This document shows positions 27,367-37,130 of a stretch of 64,000 nucleotides of DNA, piece after piece (positions within the stretch are counted from its first letter, which is position 1; the number at the start of each line of letters is the position of its first letter). The position numbers were made by a program, and so were the translations under genes. The stretch is from assembly GCF_023016805.1 (NCBI RefSeq), contig NZ_JALKCH010000009.1:1-64000 (forward strand), read 5' to 3'. The stretch comes from Ancylobacter crimeensis. Lineage in GTDB: Bacteria > Pseudomonadota > Alphaproteobacteria > Rhizobiales > Xanthobacteraceae. Below the pieces are notes generated by a model. The model ran no database searches. It saw only the letters and a list, made by a program, of their open reading frames with translations, and was not told the DNA's origin.

Positions 27367-30339
27367 ATGTCACGCGCTGCTGCGAACGAAACCCTCCTCA
27401 ACACCTCCTTCCTCTACGGCGCCAACGCCGCCTGGATCGAAGACCTCTATGCCCGCTACGAGGCCGACCCGGCCTCGGTCGACGCGCAATGGCAGGACTT
27501 CTTCGGCGCGCTGAAGGACAACGCCGCCGATGTCGAGAAGAGCGCCCGCGGCGCCTCCTGGAAGAAGGACAACTGGCCGATCCACGCCAATGGCGAGCTG
27601 GTCTCGGCCATGGACGGCAACTGGATCGAGGTCGAGAAGGCGGTCGGCCGGAAGGTCGAGGCCAAGGCCGCCGAGAAGGCGCAGAAGACCGGCGTCGAGC
27701 TGACCTCCGCCGACGTGCAGCAGGCCACCCGCGATTCCGTCAAGGCGCTGATGATGATCCGCGCCTACCGGATGCGCGGCCATCTCCACGCCAATCTCGA
27801 CCCGCTGGGCATCGAGCCGCAGCGCTCCGCCCCGGAGCTCGACCCGATCTCCTACGGCTTCCGCGAGGCCGATCTCGACCGCCCGATCTTCATCGACCAC
27901 GTTCTCGGCATGGAATTCGCCACCGTCCGGCAGATGGTGAGCATCCTGCAGCGCACCTATTGCGCCACGCTGGGCGTCGAGTTCATGCACATCTCCTCGC
28001 CCGAGGAGAAGGCCTGGATCCAGGAGCGCATCGAAGGCCCGGACAAGGAGATCACCTTCACCCGCGAGGGCAAGAAGGCGATCCTCAACAAGCTGGTCGA
28101 GGCCGAAGGCTTCGAGAAGTTCATCGACATCCGCTACACCGGCACCAAGCGCTTCGGCCTCGACGGCAGCGAGAGCCTGATCCCCGCCCTCGAGCAGATC
28201 ATCAAGCGCGGCGGCAATCTTGGGGTGCAGGAGATCGTGTTCGGCATGGCCCATCGCGGCCGCCTGAACGTGCTCACCCAGGTGATGGGCAAGCCGCACC
28301 GCGCGCTGTTCCACGAGTTCAAGGGCGGCTCCTGGGCCCCCGACGAGGTGGAGGGCTCCGGCGACGTGAAGTACCACCTCGGCGCCTCCTCGGACCGCGA
28401 GTTCGACGGCAACCAGGTGCATCTCTCGCTCACCGCCAACCCCTCGCATCTTGAGATCGTCGACCCGGTGGTGCTCGGCAAGGCGCGCGCCAAGCAGGAT
28501 CAGCGTCAGGACGCCGAGCGCACCAGCATCATGCCGCTGCTGATCCACGGCGACGCCGCCTTCGCCGGCCAGGGCGTGGTGGCGGAGTGCTTCGGCCTGT
28601 CGGGCCTGAAGGGCCACCGCACCGGCGGCTCGGTGCATTTCATCATCAACAACCAGATCGGCTTCACCACCTATCCGCGCTTCTCGCGCTCATCGCCCTA
28701 TCCGTCGGACGTCGCCAAGACCATCGAGGCGCCGATCTTCCACGTGAATGGCGACGACCCGGAAGCCGTGGTGTTCGCCGCCAAGATCGCGACCGAGTTC
28801 CGCCAGCGCTTCCGCAAGCCGGTCGTCATCGACATGTTCTGCTACCGGCGCTTCGGCCACAATGAGGGCGACGAGCCGGCCTTCACCCAGCCCTTGATGT
28901 ACAAGCTCATCAAGCAGCACCCCTCGACGCTGGAGATCTATTTCCGCAAGCTCGAGGCGGAAGGCGTGGTGGATGCCGCCGAGTTCGACAAGATGAAGGC
29001 CGACTGGCGCGCCCGGCTCGATACCGAGTACGAGGCCGGACAAGCCTACAAGCCGAACAAGGCGGACTGGCTGGACGGCCGCTGGGCCGGCCTGCGCACC
29101 GCCGAGGACGACGAGGACGCCCGCCGCCGCGGCGACACCGGCATTCCGGTCGCCACGCTCCAGGACATCGCCAGGAAGATCACCACCGTGCCGGCGGACT
29201 TCCACGTCCACCGCACCATCCAGCGCTTCCTCGACGCCCGCGCCAAGAGCGTGGTGGAGGACGGCGCCGGGATCGACTGGTCGACCGGCGAGGCACTCGC
29301 CTTCTGCTCGCTGCTGGAGGAGGGCCACCCGGTCCGTCTTTCCGGGCAGGATTGCGAGCGCGGCACCTTCTCCCAGCGCCATTCGGTGCTGATCGACCAG
29401 GAGAACGAGGAGCGCTACACCCCGTTCAACCATATGCGCGAGGGCCAGGCCCGCTACGAGGTCATCAACTCGATGCTCTCGGAAGAGGCCGTGCTCGGCT
29501 TCGAATATGGCTACTCGCTCGCCGAGCCCAACGCGCTGACCCTGTGGGAAGCGCAGTTCGGCGACTTCGCCAATGGCGCGCAGGTGGTGTTCGACCAGTT
29601 CCTCTCCTCCGGCGAACGCAAGTGGCTGCGCATGTCCGGCCTCGTCTGCCTGCTGCCGCACGGCTATGAGGGCCAGGGGCCCGAACACTCCTCCGCCCGT
29701 CTGGAGCGCTATCTGCAGATGTGCGCCGAGGACAACATGCAGGTCGCCAACCTGACGACGCCGGCGAACCTGTTCCACGCCCTGCGCCGCCAGCTGAAGC
29801 GCGACTTCCGCAAGCCGCTGATCCTGATGACGCCGAAGAGCCTGCTGCGCCACAAGCGCGCCGTCTCGACGCTGGAGGAGTTCGGCGCCGGCACCTCGTT
29901 CCACCGCCTGCTGTGGGACGACGCGCAGAAGAACGCCGGGGGCGAGGCCATCGCCCTGAAGCCGGACGCCGAGATCCGCCGCGTCGTGCTCTGCTCGGGC
30001 AAGGTCTATTACGACCTCTATGAGGAGCGCGAGCGCCGCGGCATCGACGACATCTACCTGCTGCGCGTGGAACAGCTCTTCCCGTTCCCGCTCAAGTCGA
30101 TGGTGCAGGAGCTCTCGCGCTTCAAGCAGGCCGAGATCGTGTGGTGCCAGGAAGAGCCGAAGAACCAGGGCGCCTGGGCCTTCGTGCAGCCTTATCTGGA
30201 ATGGGTGCTGGAGCAGGTCGGCTCCGCCTCGGCGCGGCCGCGCTATGCCGGCCGGCCGGCGTCGGCCGCCACCGCCACCGGCCTGATGTCGAAGCATCTC
30301 GCGCAGCTCAAGGCGTTCCTTCAGGACGCGCTCGGCTGA
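27367..30339 (+). CDS. sucA: 2-oxoglutarate dehydrogenase E1
   Basis: 990 residues, thiamine-diphosphate E1 of the 2-oxoglutarate dehydrogenase complex. N-terminal E2-binding segment with NTSFLYGANAAWIEDLYARY (20), then GMAHRGRLNVL, the TPP/Mg region HGDAAFAGQGVV and NNQIGFTT, RRFGHNEGDEP, and C-terminal HGYEGQGPEHSSARLER. It decarboxylates 2-oxoglutarate and passes the succinyl group to SucB. Length is normal for the family. Followed by sucB after 63 bases. Confidence 0.97.
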   Translation: MSRAAANETLLNTSFLYGANAAWIEDLYARYEADPASVDAQWQDFFGALKDNAADVEKSARGASWKKDNWPIHANGELVSAMDGNWIEVEKAVGRKVEAKAAEKAQKTGVELTSADVQQATRDSVKALMMIRAYRMRGHLHANLDPLGIEPQRSAPELDPISYGFREADLDRPIFIDHVLGMEFATVRQMVSILQRTYCATLGVEFMHISSPEEKAWIQERIEGPDKEITFTREGKKAILNKLVEAEGFEKFIDIRYTGTKRFGLDGSESLIPALEQIIKRGGNLGVQEIVFGMAHRGRLNVLTQVMGKPHRALFHEFKGGSWAPDEVEGSGDVKYHLGASSDREFDGNQVHLSLTANPSHLEIVDPVVLGKARAKQDQRQDAERTSIMPLLIHGDAAFAGQGVVAECFGLSGLKGHRTGGSVHFIINNQIGFTTYPRFSRSSPYPSDVAKTIEAPIFHVNGDDPEAVVFAAKIATEFRQRFRKPVVIDMFCYRRFGHNEGDEPAFTQPLMYKLIKQHPSTLEIYFRKLEAEGVVDAAEFDKMKADWRARLDTEYEAGQAYKPNKADWLDGRWAGLRTAEDDEDARRRGDTGIPVATLQDIARKITTVPADFHVHRTIQRFLDARAKSVVEDGAGIDWSTGEALAFCSLLEEGHPVRLSGQDCERGTFSQRHSVLIDQENEERYTPFNHMREGQARYEVINSMLSEEAVLGFEYGYSLAEPNALTLWEAQFGDFANGAQVVFDQFLSSGERKWLRMSGLVCLLPHGYEGQGPEHSSARLERYLQMCAEDNMQVANLTTPANLFHALRRQLKRDFRKPLILMTPKSLLRHKRAVSTLEEFGAGTSFHRLLWDDAQKNAGGEAIALKPDAEIRRVVLCSGKVYYDLYEERERRGIDDIYLLRVEQLFPFPLKSMVQELSRFKQAEIVWCQEEPKNQGAWAFVQPYLEWVLEQVGSASARPRYAGRPASAATATGLMSKHLAQLKAFLQDALG

Positions 30340-30402
30340 CATGGAAGAGGACTCCGGCTCGCCCCCGGGCGGCGGGTCGGCAAAGGTGAGGGACGAGAGA
30401 GT

Positions 30403-31650
30403 ATGGCCACCGAGATCCGCGTTCCGACGCTGGGCGAATCGGTCACGGAAGCGACCATCGGCAAGTGGTTCAAGAAGGCGGGCGACGCGGTCGCCGCCGA
30501 CGAGCCGATCGTGGAGCTCGAAACCGACAAGGTGACGATCGAGGTGCCGGCCCCGGCCGCGGGCGTGCTCTCCGAGATCATCGCCAAGGATGGCGAGACC
30601 GTGGGCGTCGGCGCCCTGCTCGGCTCGATCGGCGCAGGCGGGGCAGCCGCAGCTGCCGCGCCCAAGGCAGAAGCCCCGAAGGCCGAAGCCCCGAAGGCCG
30701 AAGCGCCCAAGGCTGCCGCCCCGGCTCCGGCTCCCGCCAAGGCAGGGTCCGCCGGCACCAACGGGCCCGCGGTTGCCAAGCTCGCCGCCGAGAGCGGCGT
30801 CGATCCCGCGAGCCTCGCCGGCTCCGGCAAGGACGGCCGGGTGACCAAGGGCGACATGCTCGCCGCCATCGCCACGGCGCCCGCCGCGCCTGCGTCTCCG
30901 GCTCCCGCTGCCCCGGTCGCCGTCCGCGCGCCCTCGGTACCGGACGATGCCGCCCGCGAGGAGCGGGTGAAGATGACCAAGCTGCGCCAGACCATCGCGC
31001 GGCGCCTGAAGGACGCGCAGAACAGCGCCGCCATGCTCACGACGTTCAACGACGTCGACATGAGCGCGGTGATGAGCCTGCGCTCCCAGTACAAGGACGT
31101 GTTCGAGAAGAAGCACGGCGTGAAGCTGGGCTTCATGGGCTTCTTCACCAAGGCGGTGATCCAGGCCCTGAAGGACGTGCCCGAGGTCAATGCCGAGATC
31201 GACGGACAGGACCTCATCTACAAGAACTACTACAACATCGGCATCGCGGTGGGCACCGACAAGGGCCTCGTGGTCCCGGTGGTGCGCGACGCCGACCAGC
31301 TCTCCATCGCCGGCATCGAAAAGGCGATCTCGGGCTATGGCCGCAAGGCGCGCGACGGCAAGCTCGGCATCGAGGACATGCAGGGTGGCACCTTCACCAT
31401 CACCAATGGCGGCATCTACGGCTCGCTGATGTCGACCCCCATCCTCAACGCGCCGCAGTCCGGCATTCTGGGCATGCACCGCATCGAGGAGCGGCCGGTC
31501 GTGGTGAAGGGCCAGATCGTCGCTCGCCCGATGATGTATCTGGCGCTCTCCTACGACCACCGCATCGTCGACGGCAAAGGCGCGGTCACCTTCCTGGTCC
31601 GCGTGAAGGAAGCCCTCGAAGACCCGACCCGGCTCGTGCTGGACCTGTGA
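30403..31650 (+). CDS. sucB: dihydrolipoyl succinyltransferase E2
   Basis: 415 residues. Lipoyl domain at 1-76 with the lipoylated K43 in [11 protein letters not shown]; an alanine/proline/lysine linker with three exact PKAEA repeats; a peripheral subunit-binding domain around 120-155 ([20 protein letters not shown], 20); and a catalytic domain with [10 protein letters not shown]-type [18 protein letters not shown] and [12 protein letters not shown] (active-site histidine). Core of the complex with SucA and Lpd. GACGAGAGAG lies before the ATG. Confidence 0.97.
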   Translation: MATEIRVPTLGESVTEATIGKWFKKAGDAVAADEPIVELETDKVTIEVPAPAAGVLSEIIAKDGETVGVGALLGSIGAGGAAAAAAPKAEAPKAEAPKAEAPKAAAPAPAPAKAGSAGTNGPAVAKLAAESGVDPASLAGSGKDGRVTKGDMLAAIATAPAAPASPAPAAPVAVRAPSVPDDAAREERVKMTKLRQTIARRLKDAQNSAAMLTTFNDVDMSAVMSLRSQYKDVFEKKHGVKLGFMGFFTKAVIQALKDVPEVNAEIDGQDLIYKNYYNIGIAVGTDKGLVVPVVRDADQLSIAGIEKAISGYGRKARDGKLGIEDMQGGTFTITNGGIYGSLMSTPILNAPQSGILGMHRIEERPVVVKGQIVARPMMYLALSYDHRIVDGKGAVTFLVRVKEALEDPTRLVLDL

Positions 31651-31674
31651 CGCAGCCCTGAGAGCGAGACGGCC

Positions 31675-32316
31675 ATGACGTATCTGAGCGAATTTCTGGC
31701 GTTGATGGCCGTCTTCTCCGTGGTGATCGTGGCGCCGGGGGCGGATTTCGCCCTCGTCACCCGGCAATGCGTGGTGCATGGCCGCCGCGCCGCGCTGGTC
31801 ACCAGCCTCGGCATTTCCGCCTCGCTGCTGTTCCACATCACCTACACCATCCTCGGCCTCGGCCTCATCGTGTCGAAGTCGCTGGCGCTGTTCGCCTTCA
31901 TCAAGTGGTGCGGCGTCGCCTATCTGATCTATCTCGGCGTGCGGGCGTTCTTCGAGCCCGCCATGCGGTTCGAGGAGCCCGACGCGGATCGGCCGCCGAC
32001 CCGCACCGCGCCGCTTTCGGCGGCGCGGTGCTTCGCCATGGGCTTCCTCACCAATGCCCTGAACCCGAAGCCGGTGCTGTTCTTCCTCTCGCTGTTCTCG
32101 ACGCTGGTGAGCCCGGCGACGCCCGTCGCCATCACCTTCCTCTATGGAATCGGCATGGCCGGCGCGCTGTTCGCGTGGTTCGTCGGCGTCACGCTGTTCT
32201 TCACCCATCCGCGCGTGCGGGCCCGCTTCACCGCCTGCGGGCGCTGGTTCAACCGCATCACCGGGGCGGCCTTCGTGCTGCTCGGCCTGCGCCTCGCCGC
32301 CCAGAGGGCCGGCTGA
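31675..32316 (+). CDS. LysE/RhtB family exporter
   Basis: 213 residues, about six membrane segments. LysE-family signs are [20 protein letters not shown] (20), [18 protein letters not shown] and [18 protein letters not shown]. Such proteins export amino acids or related metabolites; substrate unknown. It sits 24 bases after sucB and 34 bases before lpdA, so it is in the middle of the 2-oxoglutarate dehydrogenase operon. Related bacteria often have a small insertion at this point, but its link to the complex is not established. Confidence 0.88.
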   Translation: MTYLSEFLALMAVFSVVIVAPGADFALVTRQCVVHGRRAALVTSLGISASLLFHITYTILGLGLIVSKSLALFAFIKWCGVAYLIYLGVRAFFEPAMRFEEPDADRPPTRTAPLSAARCFAMGFLTNALNPKPVLFFLSLFSTLVSPATPVAITFLYGIGMAGALFAWFVGVTLFFTHPRVRARFTACGRWFNRITGAAFVLLGLRLAAQRAG

Positions 32317-32350
32317 CCGTTCCGCTCATTTCCCAGGAAGGCTCTCCTCC

Positions 32351-33751
32351 ATGTCCTACGACCTGATCGTCATCGGCGCCGGCCCCGGCGGTTATGTCTG
32401 CGCCATCCGCGCCGCCCAGCTCGGGCTGAAGGTCGCGATCGTGGAAAAGCGGGCGACGCTCGGCGGCACCTGCCTGAATGTCGGCTGCATCCCTTCCAAG
32501 GCGCTGCTGCACGCCTCCGAGCTGTTCGAGGAAGCCGGCCATTCCTTCGCCGAGATGGGCATCCGCGTGCCGGCCCCCGAGCTCGACCTGCCGGGCCTGA
32601 TGGGCTTCAAGGACAAGGCGGTGGACGGCAACACCAAGGGCGTCGCCTTCCTGATGAAGAAGAACAAGATCGAGGTGTTCCACGGCACCGCGACCATCAC
32701 CGCGCCGGGCCACGTCACCGTCGAGCTGGCCAATGGCGGCATCGAGACGCCCGAAGCCAAGGCCATCGTCATCGCCACCGGCTCGGACGTCGCCCGCCTG
32801 CCGGGCATCGAGATCGACGAGCAGCGCATCGTCTCCTCCACCGGCGCGCTGACGCTGGACCGGGTGCCGGGCCGGCTCATCGTGGTGGGTGCCGGCGTTA
32901 TCGGGCTGGAACTCGGCAGCGTGTGGCGCCGCCTCGGCGCGCAGGTGACCGTGGTGGAATATCTCGACCGCATCCTGCCGGGCATGGATGGCGAGGTCGC
33001 CAAGTCGTTCCAGCGCATCCTCGAAAAGCAGAAGTTCGGCTTCAAGCTCGGCGCCAAGGTCACCGGCGTGGATGCCTCCGGCCCGCTTCTCAAGGTGTCG
33101 ATCGAACCCGCAGCCGGCGGCGAGACCGAGACGCTGGAGGCCGACGTGGTGCTGGTCGCCATCGGCCGCGTGCCCTACACCGCCGGCCTCGGACTGGAGG
33201 CGCTGGGCGTTGAGCTCGACCGGCGCGGCCGCGTGGTCACCAACGGCCATTACCAGACCAGCGTGCCCGGCATCTTCGCCATCGGCGACGCCATTGTCGG
33301 CCCGATGCTCGCCCATAAGGCCGAAGATGAAGGCGTGGCGCTGGCCGAGCAGCTCGCCGGGCAGGCCGGCCATGTGAATTACGAGGTCATCCCCGGCGTG
33401 GTCTACACCTCGCCGGAGGTCGCCGCGGTGGGTCGCACCGAAGAGGAGCTGAAGGCCGCCGGCGTCGCCTACAAGGTCGGCAAGTTCCCCTTCCTCGCCA
33501 ATGGCCGGGCCAAGGCGAACAACCAGACCGAGGGCTTCGTGAAGGTGCTGGCCGACGCCGCGACCGACCGGGTGCTGGGCGTTCACATCATCGGCGTCGA
33601 GGCCGGCGAGCTGATCCACGAATGCGCTGTGCTGATGGAATTCGGCGGCTCCTCCGAAGACCTCGCCCGCACCTGCCACGCCCACCCCACCCGCTCCGAG
33701 GCGGTGAAGGAAGCCGCCATGGCCGTGGAAGGCCGCGCCATCCACATGTGA
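32351..33751 (+). CDS. lpdA: dihydrolipoyl dehydrogenase E3
   Basis: 466 residues, flavoprotein disulfide reductase that reoxidises dihydrolipoyl groups with NAD. FAD fold GAGPGGY (9-15); redox-active cysteines C41 and C46 in [16 protein letters not shown] fold [19 protein letters not shown]; second FAD motif [20 protein letters not shown] (20); C-terminal catalytic histidine-glutamate region [15 protein letters not shown]. The ATG at 32351 starts the flavin fold directly; upstream frame residues are not homologous. Confidence 0.96.
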   Translation: MSYDLIVIGAGPGGYVCAIRAAQLGLKVAIVEKRATLGGTCLNVGCIPSKALLHASELFEEAGHSFAEMGIRVPAPELDLPGLMGFKDKAVDGNTKGVAFLMKKNKIEVFHGTATITAPGHVTVELANGGIETPEAKAIVIATGSDVARLPGIEIDEQRIVSSTGALTLDRVPGRLIVVGAGVIGLELGSVWRRLGAQVTVVEYLDRILPGMDGEVAKSFQRILEKQKFGFKLGAKVTGVDASGPLLKVSIEPAAGGETETLEADVVLVAIGRVPYTAGLGLEALGVELDRRGRVVTNGHYQTSVPGIFAIGDAIVGPMLAHKAEDEGVALAEQLAGQAGHVNYEVIPGVVYTSPEVAAVGRTEEELKAAGVAYKVGKFPFLANGRAKANNQTEGFVKVLADAATDRVLGVHIIGVEAGELIHECAVLMEFGGSSEDLARTCHAHPTRSEAVKEAAMAVEGRAIHM

Positions 33752-33789
33752 GGCGACCGCCGGGTGCAGGTTTGCGGAACGATGCGAGG

Positions 33790-33810
33790 GCGGCCGGAAG
33801 GCCGCTCTTT
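33790..33810 (+). terminator. terminator of the suc-lpd operon
   Basis: GCGGCC (33790-33795), loop GGAA, GGCCGC (33800-33805), then TCTTTGC. It lies about 40 bases after the lpdA stop. The T tract is short. Confidence 0.5.
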
Positions 33811-33975
33811 GCATTCGCGGTGCAGGGTCGGCGCCCACGCGGTCCCGCACGCCGTCCTGCCCGGCGGAAGGCCCGGCATCCACCTCTCCGGGTCGGGAAG
33901 ACCGCTACATCCTGCGTGGAGCGAGGACGTGTCCGGGACGGCGAAGGGGCAGCCGGAGAGCCTGCCGCCGCGCCC

Positions 33976-35106
33976 TCATACCTTCCGGATCACCATGAAG
34001 CAGTGCACATAGTCCATCGCATGCCCCGCGGGACTGGCCGCCACCTCGGCTTCATAAAGGTCGTAGAAGCGATCGACGATGGCGCGGCGGCGCTCCGGGC
34101 CGCGCGCCGGATCGAGGGCGCTCAGGAAGGTGCTTTCGGTCCAGGACCGCAGGGTCGGAATGTAGGAACGGGCGAAGGACGCCGCATCGCCATGCTGCTC
34201 GAACGCGGCGCGGTAGGGGCAGGGCGTCACGCGCGTGAACACGCGCTCCAGCCGCAGCCCGGCCAGGCTCACCGCCGAAGCGGGGTCGCGGAACGGCGCG
34301 GCGAACTCCTCCGCCGTCTTGTAATATTGCTGCAGGGCGGCGGCACGGTGTTCGGCCTCGGTGATCGTGCCTTCGTCCTGCAGGGCGCGCCAATGGGCGG
34401 CGAAGCGGTCATGCATGTTCACCCCGCCGGTCCAGCCGAGATAGTGGCCGTTCTCGTCGACACAGAAATTCGCCATCACCAGCACGCCGCCCGGCACCAG
34501 TTCGCGGGCCCGGGCGAGCAGGATGGTGTCCCAGTCGGCCAGCGACTGCGCGCGATAGGCCGCCCGTTCCTCCGGCGCTGCGCCCACCGCGTGGGTGTGG
34601 CCGGCGATCGGGCCCGGCGAACGGCTGAGCCAGTGCATGGCGGTGGCCGAGAAGCCGAGATGGAGCGTCGCGTCGGGCAGGATCTGCCGGTAGAAGCTGG
34701 TGCCGCTGCCGAACACGAACACGCCCGGCTCGCGCCCCAACCCGCCTTCGCGCCCCTCCCCGCCCTCGGCCTGGAGCAGGCTGAACAAAGCGGAGAAATC
34801 ATTGCTCGGCAGGTCGGTATAGGTGAGCGAGACCGGCAGCCCGCCATCGCGAGCCCGCACCGCACCGACCAGCCGACGCATCATGTCGAGGGAAGTACCG
34901 CCATCGGCCGCGCCGTAATCGGCGATCGCGAACGGCCGTCCGTCGGCGGGAAGCGCCATGCCGGCGATGGCGGAGAGCGCCAGTTCGGCGGCCGAATCGA
35001 TAACCTGCTTCGCCCCTGCCGTATTGGAGCTGTAATAGCCGGCCCCACGCATCGCGATGACGCGCGCACCCGCTGCGGAAACCGCCGCTTTCGAAGATCT
35101 GGCCAT
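33976..35106 (-). CDS. SABATH-like SAM-dependent carboxyl methyltransferase
   Basis: 376 residues, close to the plant SABATH length. The pattern follows that family: GYYSSNTAGAKQVIDSA at the N-terminus (SAM/substrate), IADYGAADGGTS (SAM loop), YTDLPSNDFSALFSLL, GTSFYRQILPD, and HLGFSATAMHWLSRSP, the counterpart of the plant substrate-binding MWLS region. Plant members methylate the carboxyl of salicylate, jasmonate, indole acetate or gibberellins. The bacterial substrate is unknown. ATG at 35106 follows GGGAG with 6 bases spacing. It is monocistronic and convergent with lpdA. Confidence 0.82.
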   Translation of the reverse strand: MARSSKAAVSAAGARVIAMRGAGYYSSNTAGAKQVIDSAAELALSAIAGMALPADGRPFAIADYGAADGGTSLDMMRRLVGAVRARDGGLPVSLTYTDLPSNDFSALFSLLQAEGGEGREGGLGREPGVFVFGSGTSFYRQILPDATLHLGFSATAMHWLSRSPGPIAGHTHAVGAAPEERAAYRAQSLADWDTILLARARELVPGGVLVMANFCVDENGHYLGWTGGVNMHDRFAAHWRALQDEGTITEAEHRAAALQQYYKTAEEFAAPFRDPASAVSLAGLRLERVFTRVTPCPYRAAFEQHGDAASFARSYIPTLRSWTESTFLSALDPARGPERRRAIVDRFYDLYEAEVAASPAGHAMDYVHCFMVIRKV

Positions 35107-35181
35107 GGCACACTCCCGGGCCTGCCGATCAGGCATGCCACGAGAGTAACCAGTGCCCGGCATTTGACCAGATGGAAATGC

Positions 35182-35211
35182 AAAACGACCCGGACGGATC
35201 GCTCCGCCGGG
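35182..35211 (-). terminator. terminator after the 43-residue secreted peptide
   Basis: CCCGGACGGA (35189-35198) and TCCGCCGGG (35203-35211) pair with one bulged A and a 4-base loop; on the minus strand GTCGTTTTGC follows. It lies about 75 bases past the peptide's stop. Confidence 0.6.
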
Positions 35212-35286
35212 CCGTCGCTTCGCAGGCCGGAAACAGGCCGGGGTGTGGGGGAACGACGCCCGGCCCGAACAGGGCAGGAAGCGGGG

Positions 35287-35418
35287 TCAGGTCCCCTTGC
35301 TGTCCGTGCTGGTGGGATGCGGCTGCGCCGAGGCATGACCAGGGCAATCCGCCAGAGCCGCGCCCGCGAGGGCCACGGTAAAGGTCAAGGCGCACAGGGC
35401 AGTGGCGAGACGCGTCAT
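35287..35418 (-). CDS. 43-residue secreted peptide
   Basis: A tiny gene with an excellent ribosome site, GGAGAGAG, placed 4-11 bases before the ATG. The product is a signal peptide (MTRLATALCALTFTVALAGA, cleavage after about ALA) plus only some 20 mature residues, DCPGHASAQPHPTSTDSKGT, containing one cysteine and two histidines. No family is recognised. The start and secretion signal are well supported; that the peptide has a function is not shown. Confidence 0.6.
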   Translation of the reverse strand: MTRLATALCALTFTVALAGAALADCPGHASAQPHPTSTDSKGT

Positions 35419-35515
35419 AGGCTCTCTCCTTCGCTGTCGGTGTACCGGTCCAAGGCTACGGCATGCTTCCGCAAAGGAAAGCGGAAAATGCCCACACCCG
35501 GTCACAGCCACGCGA

Positions 35516-35974
35516 TCAGGCCGGATCGGACGCGCCGGTATAGGTCACCGCCTCGATCCTCCAACCATCGGGGTCGATGAGGAAGGCGGCGTAATAGCCG
35601 GCGCCATAATGCGGCCGCGGCCCCGGCGGGCCATTGTCATGTCCACCCACGGCGAGGCCGGCGGCGTGGAACGCGTGAACCACCGCGACATCCGGGGCGA
35701 GGAAGGCCAGATGGAAGCCGGGCGGGCAGGCGATGTCCTCGCCCGCGCGCTGCTCCAGCCAGAACGGCGCGGCCCCCGCCACCCCCTCCGGCGCGGGGAT
35801 CTCCCCCGGCGGCCCCCAGCAGGCGGACGGGCCGCCCGGTTCGGGGAAAGCGGCGACGCGTACCAGCCCGAGAGGGGCGAGCACGGCATCATAGAACCCC
35901 GCCGATCGAGCGAGGTCGCGGCAGCCCAACGACATATGCTCGATGACCGGACGCACCGGACGGATGGGACTCAC
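35516..35974 (-). CDS. VOC family (glyoxalase-fold) protein
   Basis: About 152 residues of the vicinal oxygen chelate superfamily: IEHMSLGCRDLARSAGFYDA at the N-terminus with a metal-ligand histidine, then GFHLAFLAPDVAVVHAFHAA, and C-terminal YYAAFLIDPDGWRIEAVTY with the final glutamate ligand. Reaction unknown; such proteins include glyoxalases, dioxygenases and resistance proteins. The start is uncertain: GTG at 35974 follows GAGG at good distance; ATG at 35986 and GTG at 35995 (overlapping the xerC stop) are alternatives. Downstream of xerC on one strand. Confidence 0.82.
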   Translation of the reverse strand: MSPIRPVRPVIEHMSLGCRDLARSAGFYDAVLAPLGLVRVAAFPEPGGPSACWGPPGEIPAPEGVAGAAPFWLEQRAGEDIACPPGFHLAFLAPDVAVVHAFHAAGLAVGGHDNGPPGPRPHYGAGYYAAFLIDPDGWRIEAVTYTGASDPA

Positions 35975-35991
35975 TGTCCACCTCATCGGAC

Positions 35992-36999
35992 TCACTGGCC
36001 TGTCTTTTCCGGCAGCCTCGCGCGGGGATGGGCGGAACGCCAGCTCGCCATCAGCGCCGCCGCGTCGACAGCGGTATAGACCTGCGTGGTCGAGAGCGAG
36101 GCATGGCCGAGCAGTTCCTGGATCGAGCGCAGATCCCCTCCCCCCGCCAGAAGATGGGTCGCGAAAGAATGGCGCAGCGCATGAGGCGTCGCGCTGTCCG
36201 GCAGGCCGAGCGCTCCGCGCATCCGCTCCACCGCCTGCTGCACCACGCGGGGCGAGAGCGGCCCGCCCTTCGCGCCGCGGAACAGCGGGGCATCCGGGTC
36301 GAGCTGATAGGGGCAGAGCGTTCGATATTCTGAAACGGCTTCAAGAACTTGCTGAAGAACCGGCACCATCCGCATGCGCCCGCCCTTGCCGGTCACCGTC
36401 ACTTGGTCACCCTGTCCCGGCAGCGGCACTTCGCCGGCGGTGAGGCTCAGGGCCTCGGAGATTCGCAGGCCAGAACCGTAGAGCAGGGCGATGACGGCGG
36501 CATCGCGGGCCAGCACCCAGTTGTCCCGGTCCTCCCCGGCGCGGGTTGCCGGATCGGCCAGCGCCCGCGCCGCCTCCACCGTGACCGGGCGCGGCAGGCT
36601 CCTGACCAGTTTCGGCGCCTTCACGGCCGCCAGCGCCCCCACCTTGCCGATCCCCTCGCGTTCCAGATGGCGCGCGAAGGAGCGGGCGGCGGCGAGGAAA
36701 CGCACGAGCGTGCGCGGCTCCGCGCCATCGGCACGGCGCGCGGCAATGACGGCTCGCACATCGCGCGGAGCCAGTGTTGCCAACGCTTCGAGGCCTACCG
36801 GCCCGCCGAGATGGCGGCCAAGCAGGTGAAGGAAAGCGGCCATGTCGCGGGCATAGGCCTCGCGGGTCTTCGGCGACAGCCGGCGCTCATGGGCGAGCCG
36901 GTCGAGCCAGCCGCGCAGCAGCGGGGCCAGAGCCTCGCCGGCGGCCGCCATCAGCGCGATCTCGGCCCGCGCCGCCTTCTCGACATCGGTGCTCGCCAT
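35992..36999 (-). CDS. xerC: tyrosine recombinase XerC
   Basis: 335 residues. SAM-like N-terminal domain to about 115, then the catalytic domain with the arginine of GLRISEALSL, the lysine in VTGKGGRMRMVP, HALRHSFATHLL (H-x-x-R), GHASLSTTQVY and the nucleophilic tyrosine. XerC with XerD resolves chromosome dimers at dif. Its place beside priA, the lack of flanking repeats and normal base composition argue for the housekeeping enzyme, not a mobile integrase. Divergent from priA over 131 bases. Confidence 0.9.
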   Translation of the reverse strand: MASTDVEKAARAEIALMAAAGEALAPLLRGWLDRLAHERRLSPKTREAYARDMAAFLHLLGRHLGGPVGLEALATLAPRDVRAVIAARRADGAEPRTLVRFLAAARSFARHLEREGIGKVGALAAVKAPKLVRSLPRPVTVEAARALADPATRAGEDRDNWVLARDAAVIALLYGSGLRISEALSLTAGEVPLPGQGDQVTVTGKGGRMRMVPVLQQVLEAVSEYRTLCPYQLDPDAPLFRGAKGGPLSPRVVQQAVERMRGALGLPDSATPHALRHSFATHLLAGGGDLRSIQELLGHASLSTTQVYTAVDAAALMASWRSAHPRARLPEKTGQ

Positions 37000-37130
37000 G
37001 CCCGGAACGTCCCGAATTCCTCAGCCGCCTTGACAGAAGGGCCCGGATGGCGCGCATGAAGCGCGCGTCCCGCCGGCCGCGGCCCCCAACGCCGGCCTAT
37101 CTTGCCCGCAAACCCCTTCCCCGGACCTTA

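Noticed and set aside
28690-32208. An antisense open frame of 1172 codons opposite sucA-sucB
   Set aside because: High-GC coding DNA often leaves the opposite strand open. The frame mirrors conserved sucA/sucB codons and its translation is repetitive His/Arg/Gly text with no family.
35992-36999. XerC-like gene as a phage or island integrase
   Set aside because: It sits beside priA, has no attachment repeats or tRNA nearby, and its base composition equals its neighbours.
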